Part shown: positions 45,685-56,232 of the stretch, in pieces | Layout of the letters: every line of letters begins with the position of its first letter | Numbering within the stretch: position 1 is the stretch's first letter | NCBI GenBank assembly: GCA_019722365.1 | Contig: JADFUC010000554.1 | Coordinates: 1-64,000 of the forward strand | Length of the DNA stretch: 64,000 nucleotides | Direction: 5' to 3' | Source of the DNA: Lithospermum erythrorhizon | Lineage: Eukaryota; Streptophyta; Magnoliopsida; Boraginales; Boraginaceae | Translations under genes and position numbers: made by a program | Notes under the pieces: generated by a model | Told to the model about the DNA's origin: nothing | Databases searched by the model: none | The model's input: only the letters and a program-made list of their open reading frames with translations

Positions 45685-48600
45685 TTGGTGTATCATAGCA
45701 TCTCCAACTGTCTATTTCTTTTCTCAGTTCTAATAATGATCAAAGATAATAAAGAGACATACCAACGATCTATTGCCACACAGCATCCTCATAGTTTTCA
45801 GTATAGAGGAGTCATGCTCTTGCATCCTCCTCCTCCCTCATCTTCTTCGTCTTTATTCGGATTCGATGTTCTTAGTACGATCAACCCTTTTGGAAGATTC
45901 TTGTTGTTGGATTTGCTGTTGATATTATCAGTTGTGGTTCTGTCTTGCTTCCCAGATTCCACCTACGCTTCCTGCGATAAAAACGATCAAGAATCGTTGT
46001 TATTGTTTTGGAAAGGGATTTCAAGTCAGCCACCTCTTAACTGGTCAGCTGCAATTGATTGCTGTGAATGGGAAGGGATTGGTTGTGATGTCGATGATCG
46101 GGTGAATCGGTTATGGCTACCATCAAAAGGCCTCAGAGGACATGTTTCTCCTACTATTGCAAATCTCAGCCGTCTTGCTGAACTCAATCTTGCAAGGAAT
46201 TTGTTCTCGGGGCCTCTACCGGATGGATTGTTCAAAGCTTTGAATAGCCTGGAAAGTATCGATTTAAGCTATAACCGGCTATATGGTGAAATTTCAAGTC
46301 TTGATTTTCTGCCAACAACGGTTCAGACTCTGAATTTATCCGGCAATCACTTAAATGGGACAATCCAATCTTCGTTTTTCCAGCAAGCTTCAAATTTGGT
46401 TAGTTTTAATATAAGCAACAACACCTTCTCTGGTCAGATTCCTGACCTTATTTGCCAAGGGTCACCCTCTGTCTCTGCTCTTGATTTCACCTTGAATGAC
46501 TTTTCTGGTTCGATTCCAAAAGATATTGGCGTGTGTTTGAATCTAGAAGTACTACGAGCAGGTTTCAATAACCTCTCGGGGTATATTCCCAATGAGATAT
46601 ACAGGGTATCATCCCTGCAACAACTGTCAATTCCTGCCAATAAACTTGGGGGGACAATTGATGAAAGTATTGCTAATCTCATTAATATCAGAATCCTCAG
46701 TCTGTATGGCAATGATCTTACTGGTGGTATCCCCCAGAACATTGGTGCTCTTTCTCACTTGGAAGAACTGCTTCTTCACATAAACCGATTGAATGGCACT
46801 CTGCCCCCATCTTTGATGAACTGTACCAGGCTGAAGACATTGAATTTAAGAGTCAACCATCTTGAAGGCGAACTTTCTGCCTTCGATTTTTCCAAATTAA
46901 TTCAACTTGGTACAATTGATATGGGGAATAACTTGTTTCAAGGTAAGTTACCAGCGAGCCTCTACTCATGCAAGACATTGACAGCAATCCGCCTAGCTGC
47001 CAACAAGCTTGTGGGAGAGATATCACCTGAGATAACAGCATTACAATCACTGTCATTTCTCTCCGTTTCAAACAATAGCTTGACCAACATCTCCAGTGCA
47101 ATGAGGATCCTTCAGGGCTGCAAAAATATCAGGACCATTATGATATCGAAGAATTTCTTTGATGAACAACTCCCAGCTGATGAGAACTTTATCCATGATG
47201 ATGCTCTACAGAACCTACAGGTTCTGGGATTAGGCGGTTGCAGGTTCACTGGTCAAATTCCAATGTGGGTGGCCAAGCTTCAGATGCTAGAGGCTATGGA
47301 CATATCATTTAATAAATTGAAAGGCACAATTCCAGGTTTTTTTGGGGGTCTCTCCAATCTCTTTTACTTAGATTTGTCACAGAACTTCTTTGAGGGGAAC
47401 TTCCCGGTGGATCTTATCAAGATGAGAAGACTATCATCGCAGGAAGGTGGTGATCAAGTGGATGGAAGTTATTTGGAGTTGCCTGTTTTTGTTCAGCCTG
47501 ACAATGCCTCGAGCTTGCAGTACAACCAACTCTCCAACCTGCCTCCAGCTATATACCTGAACAACAACAACCTCAGTGGTAACATACCCAAAGAGGTTGG
47601 CCAGTTAAAATTCGTTAAACAATTGGATTTCAGTAATAATCTTTTCAGTGGTAGCATTACTGACACAATATCTAACCTGACTAACTTGGAAAGACTTGAT
47701 CTCTCCAGGAACAATCTTACTGGTCAAATTCCATCCTCACTCAAAATTCTCCATTTCCTTTCATTTTTCAGTGTGGCAAACAATAACCTTCAAGGCCCAA
47801 TTCCAATAGGAGGTCAATTTGATACATTCCCTAATACTAGTTTTACAGGTAACCCAGGCTTGTGTGGTCTAGTTATACAGCGTCTTTGTGATGATATATC
47901 CACAACTACCCATACCCCAACATCTAAAAAAAGCCCAAGGAAGAGGATCATACTTGGTCTTGCCCTCGGGATATGTTTTGGTATTGCTTTCACCCTTATG
48001 GTTCTAGCATTTTGGACATTCACCAAAAGGAGGATCATTCCCAAAGGTGATCCAGAAAAACCCGATATGGATATAGCATCGTACAACTCTAGTTCTGGAT
48101 TGACTGAGGTTGAGAAGGATGCCAGTTTCTTGAAGCTGTTTCCCAACAATAAAAGCGAAATTAAGGAACTGACCATAGCTGAGATCTTGAAAGCGACGAA
48201 CAATTTTAACCAAGCGAATATAATTGGTTGTGGAGGGTTTGGTTTGGTTTTCAAAGCAATCCTCGAAGACGGTACAAAGCTGGCTGTTAAGAAGCTTTCA
48301 GGAGACATGGGTCTAATGGAAAGGGAATTCAAGGCAGAGGTTGAAATTTTATCTACAGCCCAGCACAAAAACCTGGTTTCACTGCAAGGTTACTGTGTGC
48401 ATGATGGTAGTAGATTATTGATATACTCCTTCATGGAGAATGGAAGTCTCGACTACTGGTTGCATGAGAAGGCAGATGGAGCATCCAAACTAGATTGGCC
48501 AACTCGATTAAAGATAGCTCGGGGGGCAAGTTACGGACTGGCTTATATGCATCAAGTCTGCGAACCACACATCGTGCATCGGGATATAAAGTCTAGCAAT

Positions 48601-49074
48601 ATCCTCTTAGATGATAAGTTTGAAGCACATGTTGCGGATTTTGGACTGTCAAGAATAATACTTCCGCACCATACTCATGTTACAACTGAACTAGTTGGCA
48701 CCTTAGGTTACATACCTCCCGAGTATGGTCAAGCATGGGTAGCCACTTTGAGAGGGGATGTCTACAGCTTTGGAGTAGTCTTGCTAGAATTACTTACTGG
48801 AACGAGACCCGTGGATATCACCAGACCAAAAATGACAAGGGAATTAGTCGTGTGGGTGCAGCAGATGAAAAATGAAGGAAAGCAAGTGGAAACATTTGAT
48901 CCCCTCCTGAGGGGCAAAGGCTACGAAGATGAGATGTTGCAGGTGTTCGATGTGGCCTGTGTTTGTGTAAGTCATAACCCTTTCAAGAGGCCATCAATAG
49001 CAGAAGTTGTCAATTGGCTAAATGGCGTAGGCTGCAAACAACAGACAGAGAAAGGTGATCAAGAAAATAAGTAG
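45685..49074 (+). CDS. PSY1R: LRR receptor kinase, PSY-peptide receptor-like
   Basis: An intact 1129-codon, single-exon gene for a plasma-membrane receptor kinase. In Arabidopsis, PSY1R binds tyrosine-sulfated PSY peptides and signals in cell expansion. Residues 72-88 are a signal-peptide core, followed by C97 and a DCCEWEGIGC motif (125-134) that starts the LRR ectodomain. About two dozen LRRs follow, with NNLSGxIP-type repeats and a non-LRR stretch like that of PSK/PSY receptors. A transmembrane segment lies at about 755-779. The kinase has GCGGFG (about 847-852), K869, HRD 965-967, DFG 985-987 and GTLGYIPPEY; all catalytic residues are present and it is an RD kinase. Arabidopsis PSY1R has about 1095 residues. 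Met44 at 45814 (1086 codons) may be the true start, since the signal core follows it; Met18 is a third option. TATAATATAT at 45373 is a possible promoter box. Confidence 0.93.
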   Translation: MVYHSISNCLFLFSVLIMIKDNKETYQRSIATQHPHSFQYRGVMLLHPPPPSSSSSLFGFDVLSTINPFGRFLLLDLLLILSVVVLSCFPDSTYASCDKNDQESLLLFWKGISSQPPLNWSAAIDCCEWEGIGCDVDDRVNRLWLPSKGLRGHVSPTIANLSRLAELNLARNLFSGPLPDGLFKALNSLESIDLSYNRLYGEISSLDFLPTTVQTLNLSGNHLNGTIQSSFFQQASNLVSFNISNNTFSGQIPDLICQGSPSVSALDFTLNDFSGSIPKDIGVCLNLEVLRAGFNNLSGYIPNEIYRVSSLQQLSIPANKLGGTIDESIANLINIRILSLYGNDLTGGIPQNIGALSHLEELLLHINRLNGTLPPSLMNCTRLKTLNLRVNHLEGELSAFDFSKLIQLGTIDMGNNLFQGKLPASLYSCKTLTAIRLAANKLVGEISPEITALQSLSFLSVSNNSLTNISSAMRILQGCKNIRTIMISKNFFDEQLPADENFIHDDALQNLQVLGLGGCRFTGQIPMWVAKLQMLEAMDISFNKLKGTIPGFFGGLSNLFYLDLSQNFFEGNFPVDLIKMRRLSSQEGGDQVDGSYLELPVFVQPDNASSLQYNQLSNLPPAIYLNNNNLSGNIPKEVGQLKFVKQLDFSNNLFSGSITDTISNLTNLERLDLSRNNLTGQIPSSLKILHFLSFFSVANNNLQGPIPIGGQFDTFPNTSFTGNPGLCGLVIQRLCDDISTTTHTPTSKKSPRKRIILGLALGICFGIAFTLMVLAFWTFTKRRIIPKGDPEKPDMDIASYNSSSGLTEVEKDASFLKLFPNNKSEIKELTIAEILKATNNFNQANIIGCGGFGLVFKAILEDGTKLAVKKLSGDMGLMEREFKAEVEILSTAQHKNLVSLQGYCVHDGSRLLIYSFMENGSLDYWLHEKADGASKLDWPTRLKIARGASYGLAYMHQVCEPHIVHRDIKSSNILLDDKFEAHVADFGLSRIILPHHTHVTTELVGTLGYIPPEYGQAWVATLRGDVYSFGVVLLELLTGTRPVDITRPKMTRELVVWVQQMKNEGKQVETFDPLLRGKGYEDEMLQVFDVACVCVSHNPFKRPSIAEVVNWLNGVGCKQQTEKGDQENK

Positions 49075-49509
49075 ATTAAGAATCCCCAACATTTTAATCT
49101 TCTTTTTCTTGTTTCTGTTTAAATATATGTACAGGAGTATTATATGTACAGGAGTATTGAATTTAACTCCCACACTCCAGGTTTTTTGGCACAATAAAAT
49201 GCACTAACTGTACATTCCATATCACAAAACATACATTTTGTATCGCACAGGTGAAAAGTAGACGTGTGTAGAAACTGTCTGTATAGCATGAGTGAATTGT
49301 ATGATTTTGTCTTGTAAATATACAAAGATCTCTCAACTCAGTGTGAGGTAATTCTTATAAATTTCAATCTCACTTTCCTACTGAGTTACATGTTTTCAAT
49401 TGAAATTTAAGAAGATACCAATGCGAATATCCTCAGATGGCTTCCAACTAACGTTCAAATAGTGGTTATAGGCTTCTAACAGATTCAAAACTATCTTCAA
49501 CATGTCCCA
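49075..49509 (+). other. 3' flank of the kinase gene
   Basis: Just after the stop codon lies an AT-rich stretch with a small duplication, TATGTACAGGAGTAT at 49125-49139 and TATGTACAGGAGTAT at 49142-49156. It probably holds the 3' untranslated region. No clear AATAAA-type signal was singled out except ACAATAAAATG at 49191. No further gene is seen. Confidence 0.5.
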
Positions 49510-49615
49510 ATGTCTCTGAAGAGGCTCTCGCCAAAGCAGGGCAAGAGGGGTCGCCCTGTATGCAACCTTAAGTTTGTGAAAACAGGGAAATTGTTTCCGA
49601 ACAGACTCACAACTA
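49510..49615 (-). repeat. SINE-like fragment (weak Au-type match)
   Basis: GCTCTCGCCAAAGCAGGGCA, AGAGGGGTCGCCCTGTATGC and AACCTTA are followed by AAACAGGGAAATTGTTTCCG. They resemble, on the minus strand, the GTTTCC...CAGGGTAAGGCTGCGTACA...GGGAGC pattern I remember for Au-type plant SINEs. The pol III boxes and the 3' end are not convincing, so this is a decayed fragment at best. Confidence 0.3.
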
Positions 49616-50362
49616 TTCTACTTAAAATTTAAGAAAGAAATCATAGATTTCATAATTAACCCTTCCAACTAAAATCATGAACTTATGGAATCTCTTCGAG
49701 TAGAAATCCAGAATTGCAATTAAAATTTCAATCAGCAAATATAAACGACAGCATAACGCTGCAGAAACTATGTTCATCAGCTGATTCAGGCATTTCCATT
49801 TCCATAAGCAGGAAGATGAAAATGTACAAAAATTACATCAATTAAACTAATTGTCTCTTTGTTTGGACGAATCTAATAATTCACCCCTTTGGGTTCGAAT
49901 AAATAGTTTCACAAACTGAAATACATTCATCCTTATTAACCTAGATTCACCGTATTTTCATTAACTCAAATCGAGGTGTAATGAAGGTAGATTCCGAGTA
50001 TTTCACCTCGACAAATCAAACAGTTCCCAAACAACACTCAATAATATTCTCATAAACATATTAAAATACTTCCCAAACAACATTCTAAGGCATTCGCGTG
50101 AACAAATTAAAAGACGAACATGAATAAGAATATTCCCATTTATAACCCGAATGGTTCCCCTTTGTTAGTGGAAGATGTATGAACATATATATACATGGAA
50201 ATACGCAAGATATAATTATAAATAAAAGTAACATGAAGCAGATATGGCGCCAACAGTAAAAATAAAAGTAATAATTTCTCCAATTTATTTTAATTGACAT
50301 TTTCATTCGAAACTAATTTTAGGTAAAAAATAAGTGAATTAAAATGAAAGGGAGGGAGTAAA
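49616..50362. other. Intergenic DNA, possible MITE end at 50280-50362
   Basis: No gene. CTCCAATTTATTTTAATTGA (50279) and TAAGTGAATTAAAATGAAAG then GGAGGGAGTA (50331-50361) form imperfect inverted ends of a very short or deleted MITE. The rest, including CCAAACAACA words at 50028 and 50072, is unassigned. Confidence 0.4.
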
Positions 50363-51854
50363 ATTAGTGATTTAGAGTAGCACAAGAGATCGTACCTCCA
50401 GTCCTCCATGGAGCTCAAGTAGTTGGAGAAAAAAGTCCAAATAAAAACTGTGGAATTTTGGCGGGTAAGACTTTATGTAGCGGAGGAAAATCGAATTTGA
50501 TTCGGTTCGCTTTGATTTTGGTAATATGCTTAGAGTTGTTATGAGTCGAAGCCGAATTGAGTCCGAGCCTGGTAATTTTTGCCTGCCTCGATTGCTTCAC
50601 CGAAATAGCCAAAATCGAAAGTAGCTCCCAAATTAGCTTACATGTGTCCTCGGCCTCATGCTAATGTATTATCTACTATCAGCCAAGACAACTTGCTCCA
50701 GCCGCAAGCATGCTCTCATTATCTTTACCGGCGCCCCTGCTCGGCCTTTTGCTAGTAAGCAAGGAAAAGTGGTTAGAGGAAAGTTTTTCCTCACTAATTT
50801 TGAAGCTCTTTCATGCTAGCTTGCCTCTTTCCTCGAAATTTTACGATTTGTATTGTTGAATCACGAATATAATCAAGTTTGATACGTATTAAAAAAAATT
50901 AAAAAAAAAAAAAAAAGGGCCATCTACTATCTTATACTAATAGTGCTCAATGTTTGGGCCAGCGCAACCCAGTCCATTAATTATCCCATTTAATGAGCAA
51001 ATAAATATAACAGAATTCTCTCATTAATTAGAAACTAATTTTTGCTTCTTCTTCATGAAATTCTCTCAATAATTTTTCATCATCATCATCTTCTTCAATC
51101 AATAATCATCATGTTCACAAAATTTTCTCAATTAAATGTTCAACACCCATTTTTTCGAGCTTCTCCTTAGTTATTTTTATCGAATTTCTTCAATTTTTTC
51201 TCAAATTTCTTCACTTTCTCATATTGTTTGATTTTCAGAGGGGCTGATCAATTTATTCATTTGTTCGTTCATAATCTAGACATGCAAAGGTTTGTGTAGT
51301 TCAATTTAATCTGAGTTCCTTCATTGCTATTTTATAAATTATTTTATGTTTTAATTTTTTTATTTTTATGTTACTAATCTGATTTTGTTGTTTTGTTTTG
51401 CAATATTGATTCCTTTGATTTTTCTATTGTGGTTTAGGATAAGGTTGATTTTAATGTTGTTTCAACAAACTCATTTATTTCTCCGTATGTAATGTAAATT
51501 GAAACCGGTTAGTTGATTTTATTTTATATTTTTTATTTAAAGCTTATATTCTCGCTTTTATTTGATTCGATCACTTTTTTTATTCATTCTTATGATTTTA
51601 AATAAATATGTGTTATTATTGATTCAAGTGATTTATTGATTTGTAAGTATGTTTGTATTCTGATCTAAGCATTTAGAGTATATATTTCTTGTATTCTGAT
51701 CTAAGCATTTAGAGTACATGTTTCAGCAATTTAAGTTGTTTATAGTGATTTGTTGTTTCATATTAGTTTTTTAAGTTAATCTGTGAGTATGTTTGTATTA
51801 ATGAGTTTTTTGAGTATTTTTGTACTCTGCATGTTATTCTGATTTGAGCATTAA
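50363..51854. other. Unassigned region, upstream part of FAR1-like relic
   Basis: An A-rich run at 50890-50917 (A8 then A16) may be an old poly(A) tail. From about 51000 the sequence is T-rich with CTTCTTCTTC and ATCATCATC words, as in plant 5' leader or intron DNA. TTGTATTCTGATCTAAGCAT and TTTAGAGTA occur twice (51653 and 51691). The stretch leads to a splice-acceptor-like AATGTACAG at 51860. It may be the 5' leader and first intron of the following relic. No ORF is supported. Confidence 0.4.
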
Positions 51855-53716
51855 TGTACAGGTGATAGTGATTTTTTTTATGCAAATGATGTTGATCGAT
51901 GGAAGTCCCTGGAATTCCCTAGTGTTGGTGATTGTTTGAATTTCTACAAGGAGTATGCTCATCGTAGAGGCTTTAGTGTTAGAATAGCTGGCCAAGTGCA
52001 ACGTAAAACTGGAGAAAGTAGTATCACTCGCTATATGTACTATTATTGTAATAAACAAGGATTTAAGGAGAATAGTTTAAATGATCCGTCTCATGATGTT
52101 GAGAAGATGTTGCTACCAATTAAAGAAAAAAAGCGTCATGCAAAGGAAGAGAGGAATGGTTGTGAAGCTAGGATTCACTTTAGATATGTTTTTGAGAAGA
52201 AGCATTACGTTATTTCTTTTTGGGAGGATACACATAATCATGATTTGCATCCTCCAGAGTTGGCTCACTTTATTCGTTCGAAGAGGCAAATTAGTGACAT
52301 TCAAGGGTTGCTCATTGAGGCAAATAAAAATGCTGGCATGTCGGATAAGACGTCGTATGAGCTTATTTGCCAAGCATCTGGGGGATACAATCTGCCGGTT
52401 TTCTGAAAATTGATATGAAGAACTTTCTTAGAGGGAAGAGGACCCGTGATATGTCTGCTGGGGATTTGAGCATTTTGCTCCAGTTTTTGAGTCACGAATC
52501 CTTTATTAAGCCGTCCTTTTCTACGATATCTGCATTGATGAAGATTCATTGATTACAAATATTTTGGTCGATAGGGCTTTTAATGCAAAGATGACTATGC
52601 GTATTTTGGTGATTTATGAAGTTAGGGATACAATGTTTAGAACAAACAATGAATACTTCCCATTAAGTACATTTTTTCTTTCAGATTTGTATGATTGTAG
52701 CATATAAATACTGATTTGTCTCACTTAGTATATATGTGCCTCGCCCGCTTACTAATAAATAAATCTATTTTTGTTTTGATATTACTTGAAGTTTCTATTA
52801 ATTCAATCACAATACCAAAGTTGTATTTTTGAAAGCCAGATATCGCATATCAAAGTAGTGATACATTTGAATGGCTTTTTCATGTGTTTCTCAATGTGGT
52901 AAGAGACCGGTGACCTTGTTCACCGACCAAGATGCAAAGAATGAGGAAAAATCTACCCTATTGTTTTCCGTAGTTGTTTTCATGGCCTATGCTCCTGGCA
53001 TATATGCCAAAATGCTGCTAAGAGGCTCGGTAGTTTAGCTACAAAGAAGTTCTTCACAAATTTTCACTATTTGATCAATGAAGTGGATGATGAGGCTGAA
53101 TTCGAAGATAATTGGAAGTTGATGATTGATGAATGTTTTGGGGAGTGCAACACAACTGGTTGAATTTTATATATCCATTTAGACAACAGTGGTCATCGGC
53201 TTGGGTACGATCTCATTTTTAATGGCCGTTTGAAAGTACAAGTTAGTGAGTCTTTTAATTTTTTCCTTCACGATTACGTTAGCATTAAATATTCCTTACC
53301 TCAGTTTTTCCACAATTTCAATATCATGCTCGATCACATGAGTGAAAAACTGAATAAGAGTGTTTTCGAAATGATTCGCATTTGCCTTCCATTAGATTTA
53401 ATCACTCTTCCATTGTAAAGCAAGCCGGTCATATATACTCCTTCTATATTCAACCTCTTTCAAGAACAACAATACTCTATATACCTTTGTACTTTGTTGA
53501 ATCTTGATGAATCCACTGTGGTTCAATGAGGATGTTCTATTCTCGCTTATAAGGAAGATCATATTCATTGCAAGCAGTTAGGCTTGACGAAATACGTTAT
53601 AATTGACTGGAGAGTGGTGAATGGGTTTGTAGTTGCTCTAACGCTTGTACAATGGGGTATTTGTGCTATCATATCTTGAAGGTTATTATAGATATTTTGG
53701 GTTCGTGCGGACGCCA
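51855..53716 (+). pseudogene. FAR1/FRS-like (MULE-derived) pseudogene
   Basis: FAR1-related proteins are transcription factors derived from Mutator-like transposases. A frame open from about 51863 through 52403 gives the N-terminal FAR1 DNA-binding domain: LNFYKEYAHRRGFSVRI (51937-51990), the zinc region NGCEARIHF, and HNHDLHPPE (about 52160-52260). After a shift, FLKIDMKNFLRGKR matches the linker. ITNIFW..RAFNAKM and MFRTNNEYFPLS (about 52551-52670), then TFTDQDAKNE-like words and SWHIYAK (about 52990), match the transposase domain. VSCSNACTMGYLCYHILKV (about 53625-53680) is the SWIM zinc finger. Stops and shifts separate these parts, and an LTR element starts at 53717. It is inactive. Confidence 0.8.
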
Positions 53717-56232
53717 TGTAATCTTACTCCGCCTGCAGTCGGCCGCCCGAGGCTATACACAACAACTGCATACCCGTAGTCACCGATTGATGGATAACAA
53801 CATAAAAAGACTTCATTTGACATTAATAATAAAATACCCTTTTTATCCATCCCGGTGAACTAACAACATATACAATAAAACAACGAACAACATAATACAA
53901 ATTCATCTTAATGATACAACTCAAAGATACCCAAGAATCCAAAATACAACATAGGGAAAGTATGACAACCAGACCCCTGATTAAATACAATACACAAGTC
54001 TAACAATATACAAATCGACAACAAAAGGGGAATGACTGATGAGGAATTCCTATGCTACTCTCACCGCCTCTCATCTACGATCTTCAACTGCAAATTTAAT
54101 AATGCAACTTCTCAACAACCTCCGCGGGACAACCTCTAGAACCTAGGCATAAAAACGCCCGCCTTACGTAGAAAGTGGAGTCACTATTAAGCCGAAAGTG
54201 AATACAAATACTACGTATTTGGTCCCCATATATACATATTCATACTTATATAAATAATATATGCTTATACATCAACCAGTCATCACACAATGAATAATAC
54301 CACAACTCACATAAAATCCTCTCTTATACTAGCATAATACTATACACATGAGTTTATCGTCATAAATAACGATATTCATTCCAAGTGGAAGGCCAAAGAC
54401 ACAAAGTGCATCAAATGAGGAATCCACCTCCAAATACACACATGAGGAATCCACCTCCAAATAATACACACATGAGGAATCCACCTCCAAATAATACACA
54501 CATGAGGAATCCACCTCCAAATAATACACATATGAGGAATCCACCTCCACATAATCAGATGAGGCCTCCACCTCCATCCTCCCGACCGAGGCTACACCCC
54601 TCAATGTGCATATCACACCAAACCTCCCGAATCCACGGGGCAACCCACACAATATGCACACCACACCAAACCTCCCGTCGGGTCACCAATTACCCGCAAG
54701 TAACACACAAAACAATCAAACACATCACATTACGCCTACACACAAAGACACGGCCACACAAAATCTTATAACATGAATCATATTCACAACTATCCCATAA
54801 TATAAATCATAATCACTAATACTCCATGATATGAATCATAATCTCAATTATCTCATAATATAACCCAAAAATCTTCAATTATTTCTACCCAGATGAATCA
54901 TAAATCAAAAGTTTACATAGTATCAATCATAATCACACAATACACATATCGTAGAATAACTCAAGATAACATACATGCAAATATATAACATAATATATAA
55001 GGAAAGGTCCCCATCGTGAGATTTGTACTCACCTCGAGCCCAAAGCAGACAATGACTCTAGGCAGCCCTCGTATAGATCCAGCTCAACTCCTATTCAAGG
55101 AAATTATACATTATAACACATTTTGTAGAATAACCTCTTTTAGCATCTATATTAACCCCGAGTAAGTGTTATACCACGCCTCAGATTCAAATTCTTATAA
55201 CCCTTAGCAATCATCTTATGCCCAAGATTATACACTTTTTAATATTCCAACATAACTACATTCTAATCGCCAACTTCCTAAAATCTCAATATTCGTCATC
55301 GCCTTATTACCCCAACAATAACACTTTTAAGCACATTCTAATCAATCCAACAATCAATTGACAACTACCAATCCTGCTAAATACAACCTCCAATTCAAAC
55401 GCTAAATGCTATACTCTAATTTTCCCCAAACTTTCTCAACCCACCCTCCTTATCCATATCCAAACCAATAATTCTATACCCAAAACAACTATATTAAAGT
55501 TCTCTAACCTCATATTACAATTCTAAAGTTAATTTTAAGAAAAAGTCAATAAGAGTCAACCCCTCAACTTACAATTCACTTTCTAACCCCAATAATCACT
55601 CAAAATCACCGCTAATCCCCTATACGATACTCAGATAACATTTCTATGCCATAATAAATTCAAGATCTAAAAGTCAACAAAAATCCATAAAAGTCAACTC
55701 TTCAAAACTCAAGAAATATCTCAAAAGATTTGATCTTTCTTACCTAGATATGATGAGGATGATGAGGAGAAGCAACCACCACTTTGATCTTGTTTTCTGC
55801 TTTTACACCGAGAGAAAAATGAAGAAAATTTCTAGGGGGAGTGTTAAATTTTCTGCCAAAGAGGGGAAAGAAGGTTTTGGATTTAGGAGATAAGTATGTA
55901 GCGGGATATTTAGAGGGGAAGAAATTTAAGTTCCGTTCGGTTTCGGTTAATTCTACACCTTCCGCACTTAAATCTCAACGAAACCGATTTCCATTGTGTT
56001 ATTCCCCGAGGCATATATTACTACTCATCTCATACTCATCTCGATATATCGATATTATTCCAAAATTATTTATACTATCTCCGGGTCCCACCACAAACCG
56101 AAATATACCCACCAACCTAATCACATTTGTTGAATTTCCACTACTCAACTTCGAATTTTTAATTTCACCTCAAATACCTAATCGAGAAACTTATACTATC
56201 AACATAATATTGGTAAGGAACGGGTTATTTCA
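53717..56232 (-). mobile_element. 3' LTR of LARD-like element E
   Basis: In plus reading it runs TGTAATCTTA (53717) to CGGGTTATTTCA (56232), 2516 bp with TG...CA ends. On its right is the complement of a purine tract, CACCTTTCTGCAAAATTCCC then TCGTCCTCGAATTTACTTA, so this is the 3' LTR of a minus-strand element. It holds GTCACCGATTGATGGATAAC near 53780, a GAGGAATCCACCTCC array at 54415-54570, and CTTTCTTACCTAG at 55736-55748 (donor-like AGGTAAGAAAG on the minus strand). It interrupts the FAR1-like relic. The TSD candidate on this side is CGCCA (53712-53716). Confidence 0.9.
54415..54570. repeat. 27/30-bp minisatellite in element E 3' LTR
   Basis: ATGAGGAATCCACCTCC occurs at 54415, 54442, 54472, 54502 and 54532, with a partial sixth unit at 54559. 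Spacings are 27, 30, 30, 30 and 27 bp. The spacer is AAATAATACACAC. The unit length is a multiple of three, so a frame reads through it as MRNPPPNNTH repeats, but the partner LTR shows it is a non-coding repeat. Confidence 0.93.

Noticed and set aside
54415..54570. CRISPR-like array of short regular repeats
   Set aside because: The repeats are contiguous with only 10-13-bp similar spacers, lie in a plant LTR and are not separated by unique spacers.
54385..54771. Open frame coding repeated MRNPPPNNTH units, also seen at 61385-61570 and, in reverse, as VDSS(C/S)VYYLE repeats
   Set aside because: It is produced by a 27/30-bp minisatellite inside LTRs. The partner LTR has the same DNA with frame-breaking indels, and nothing indicates a protein.
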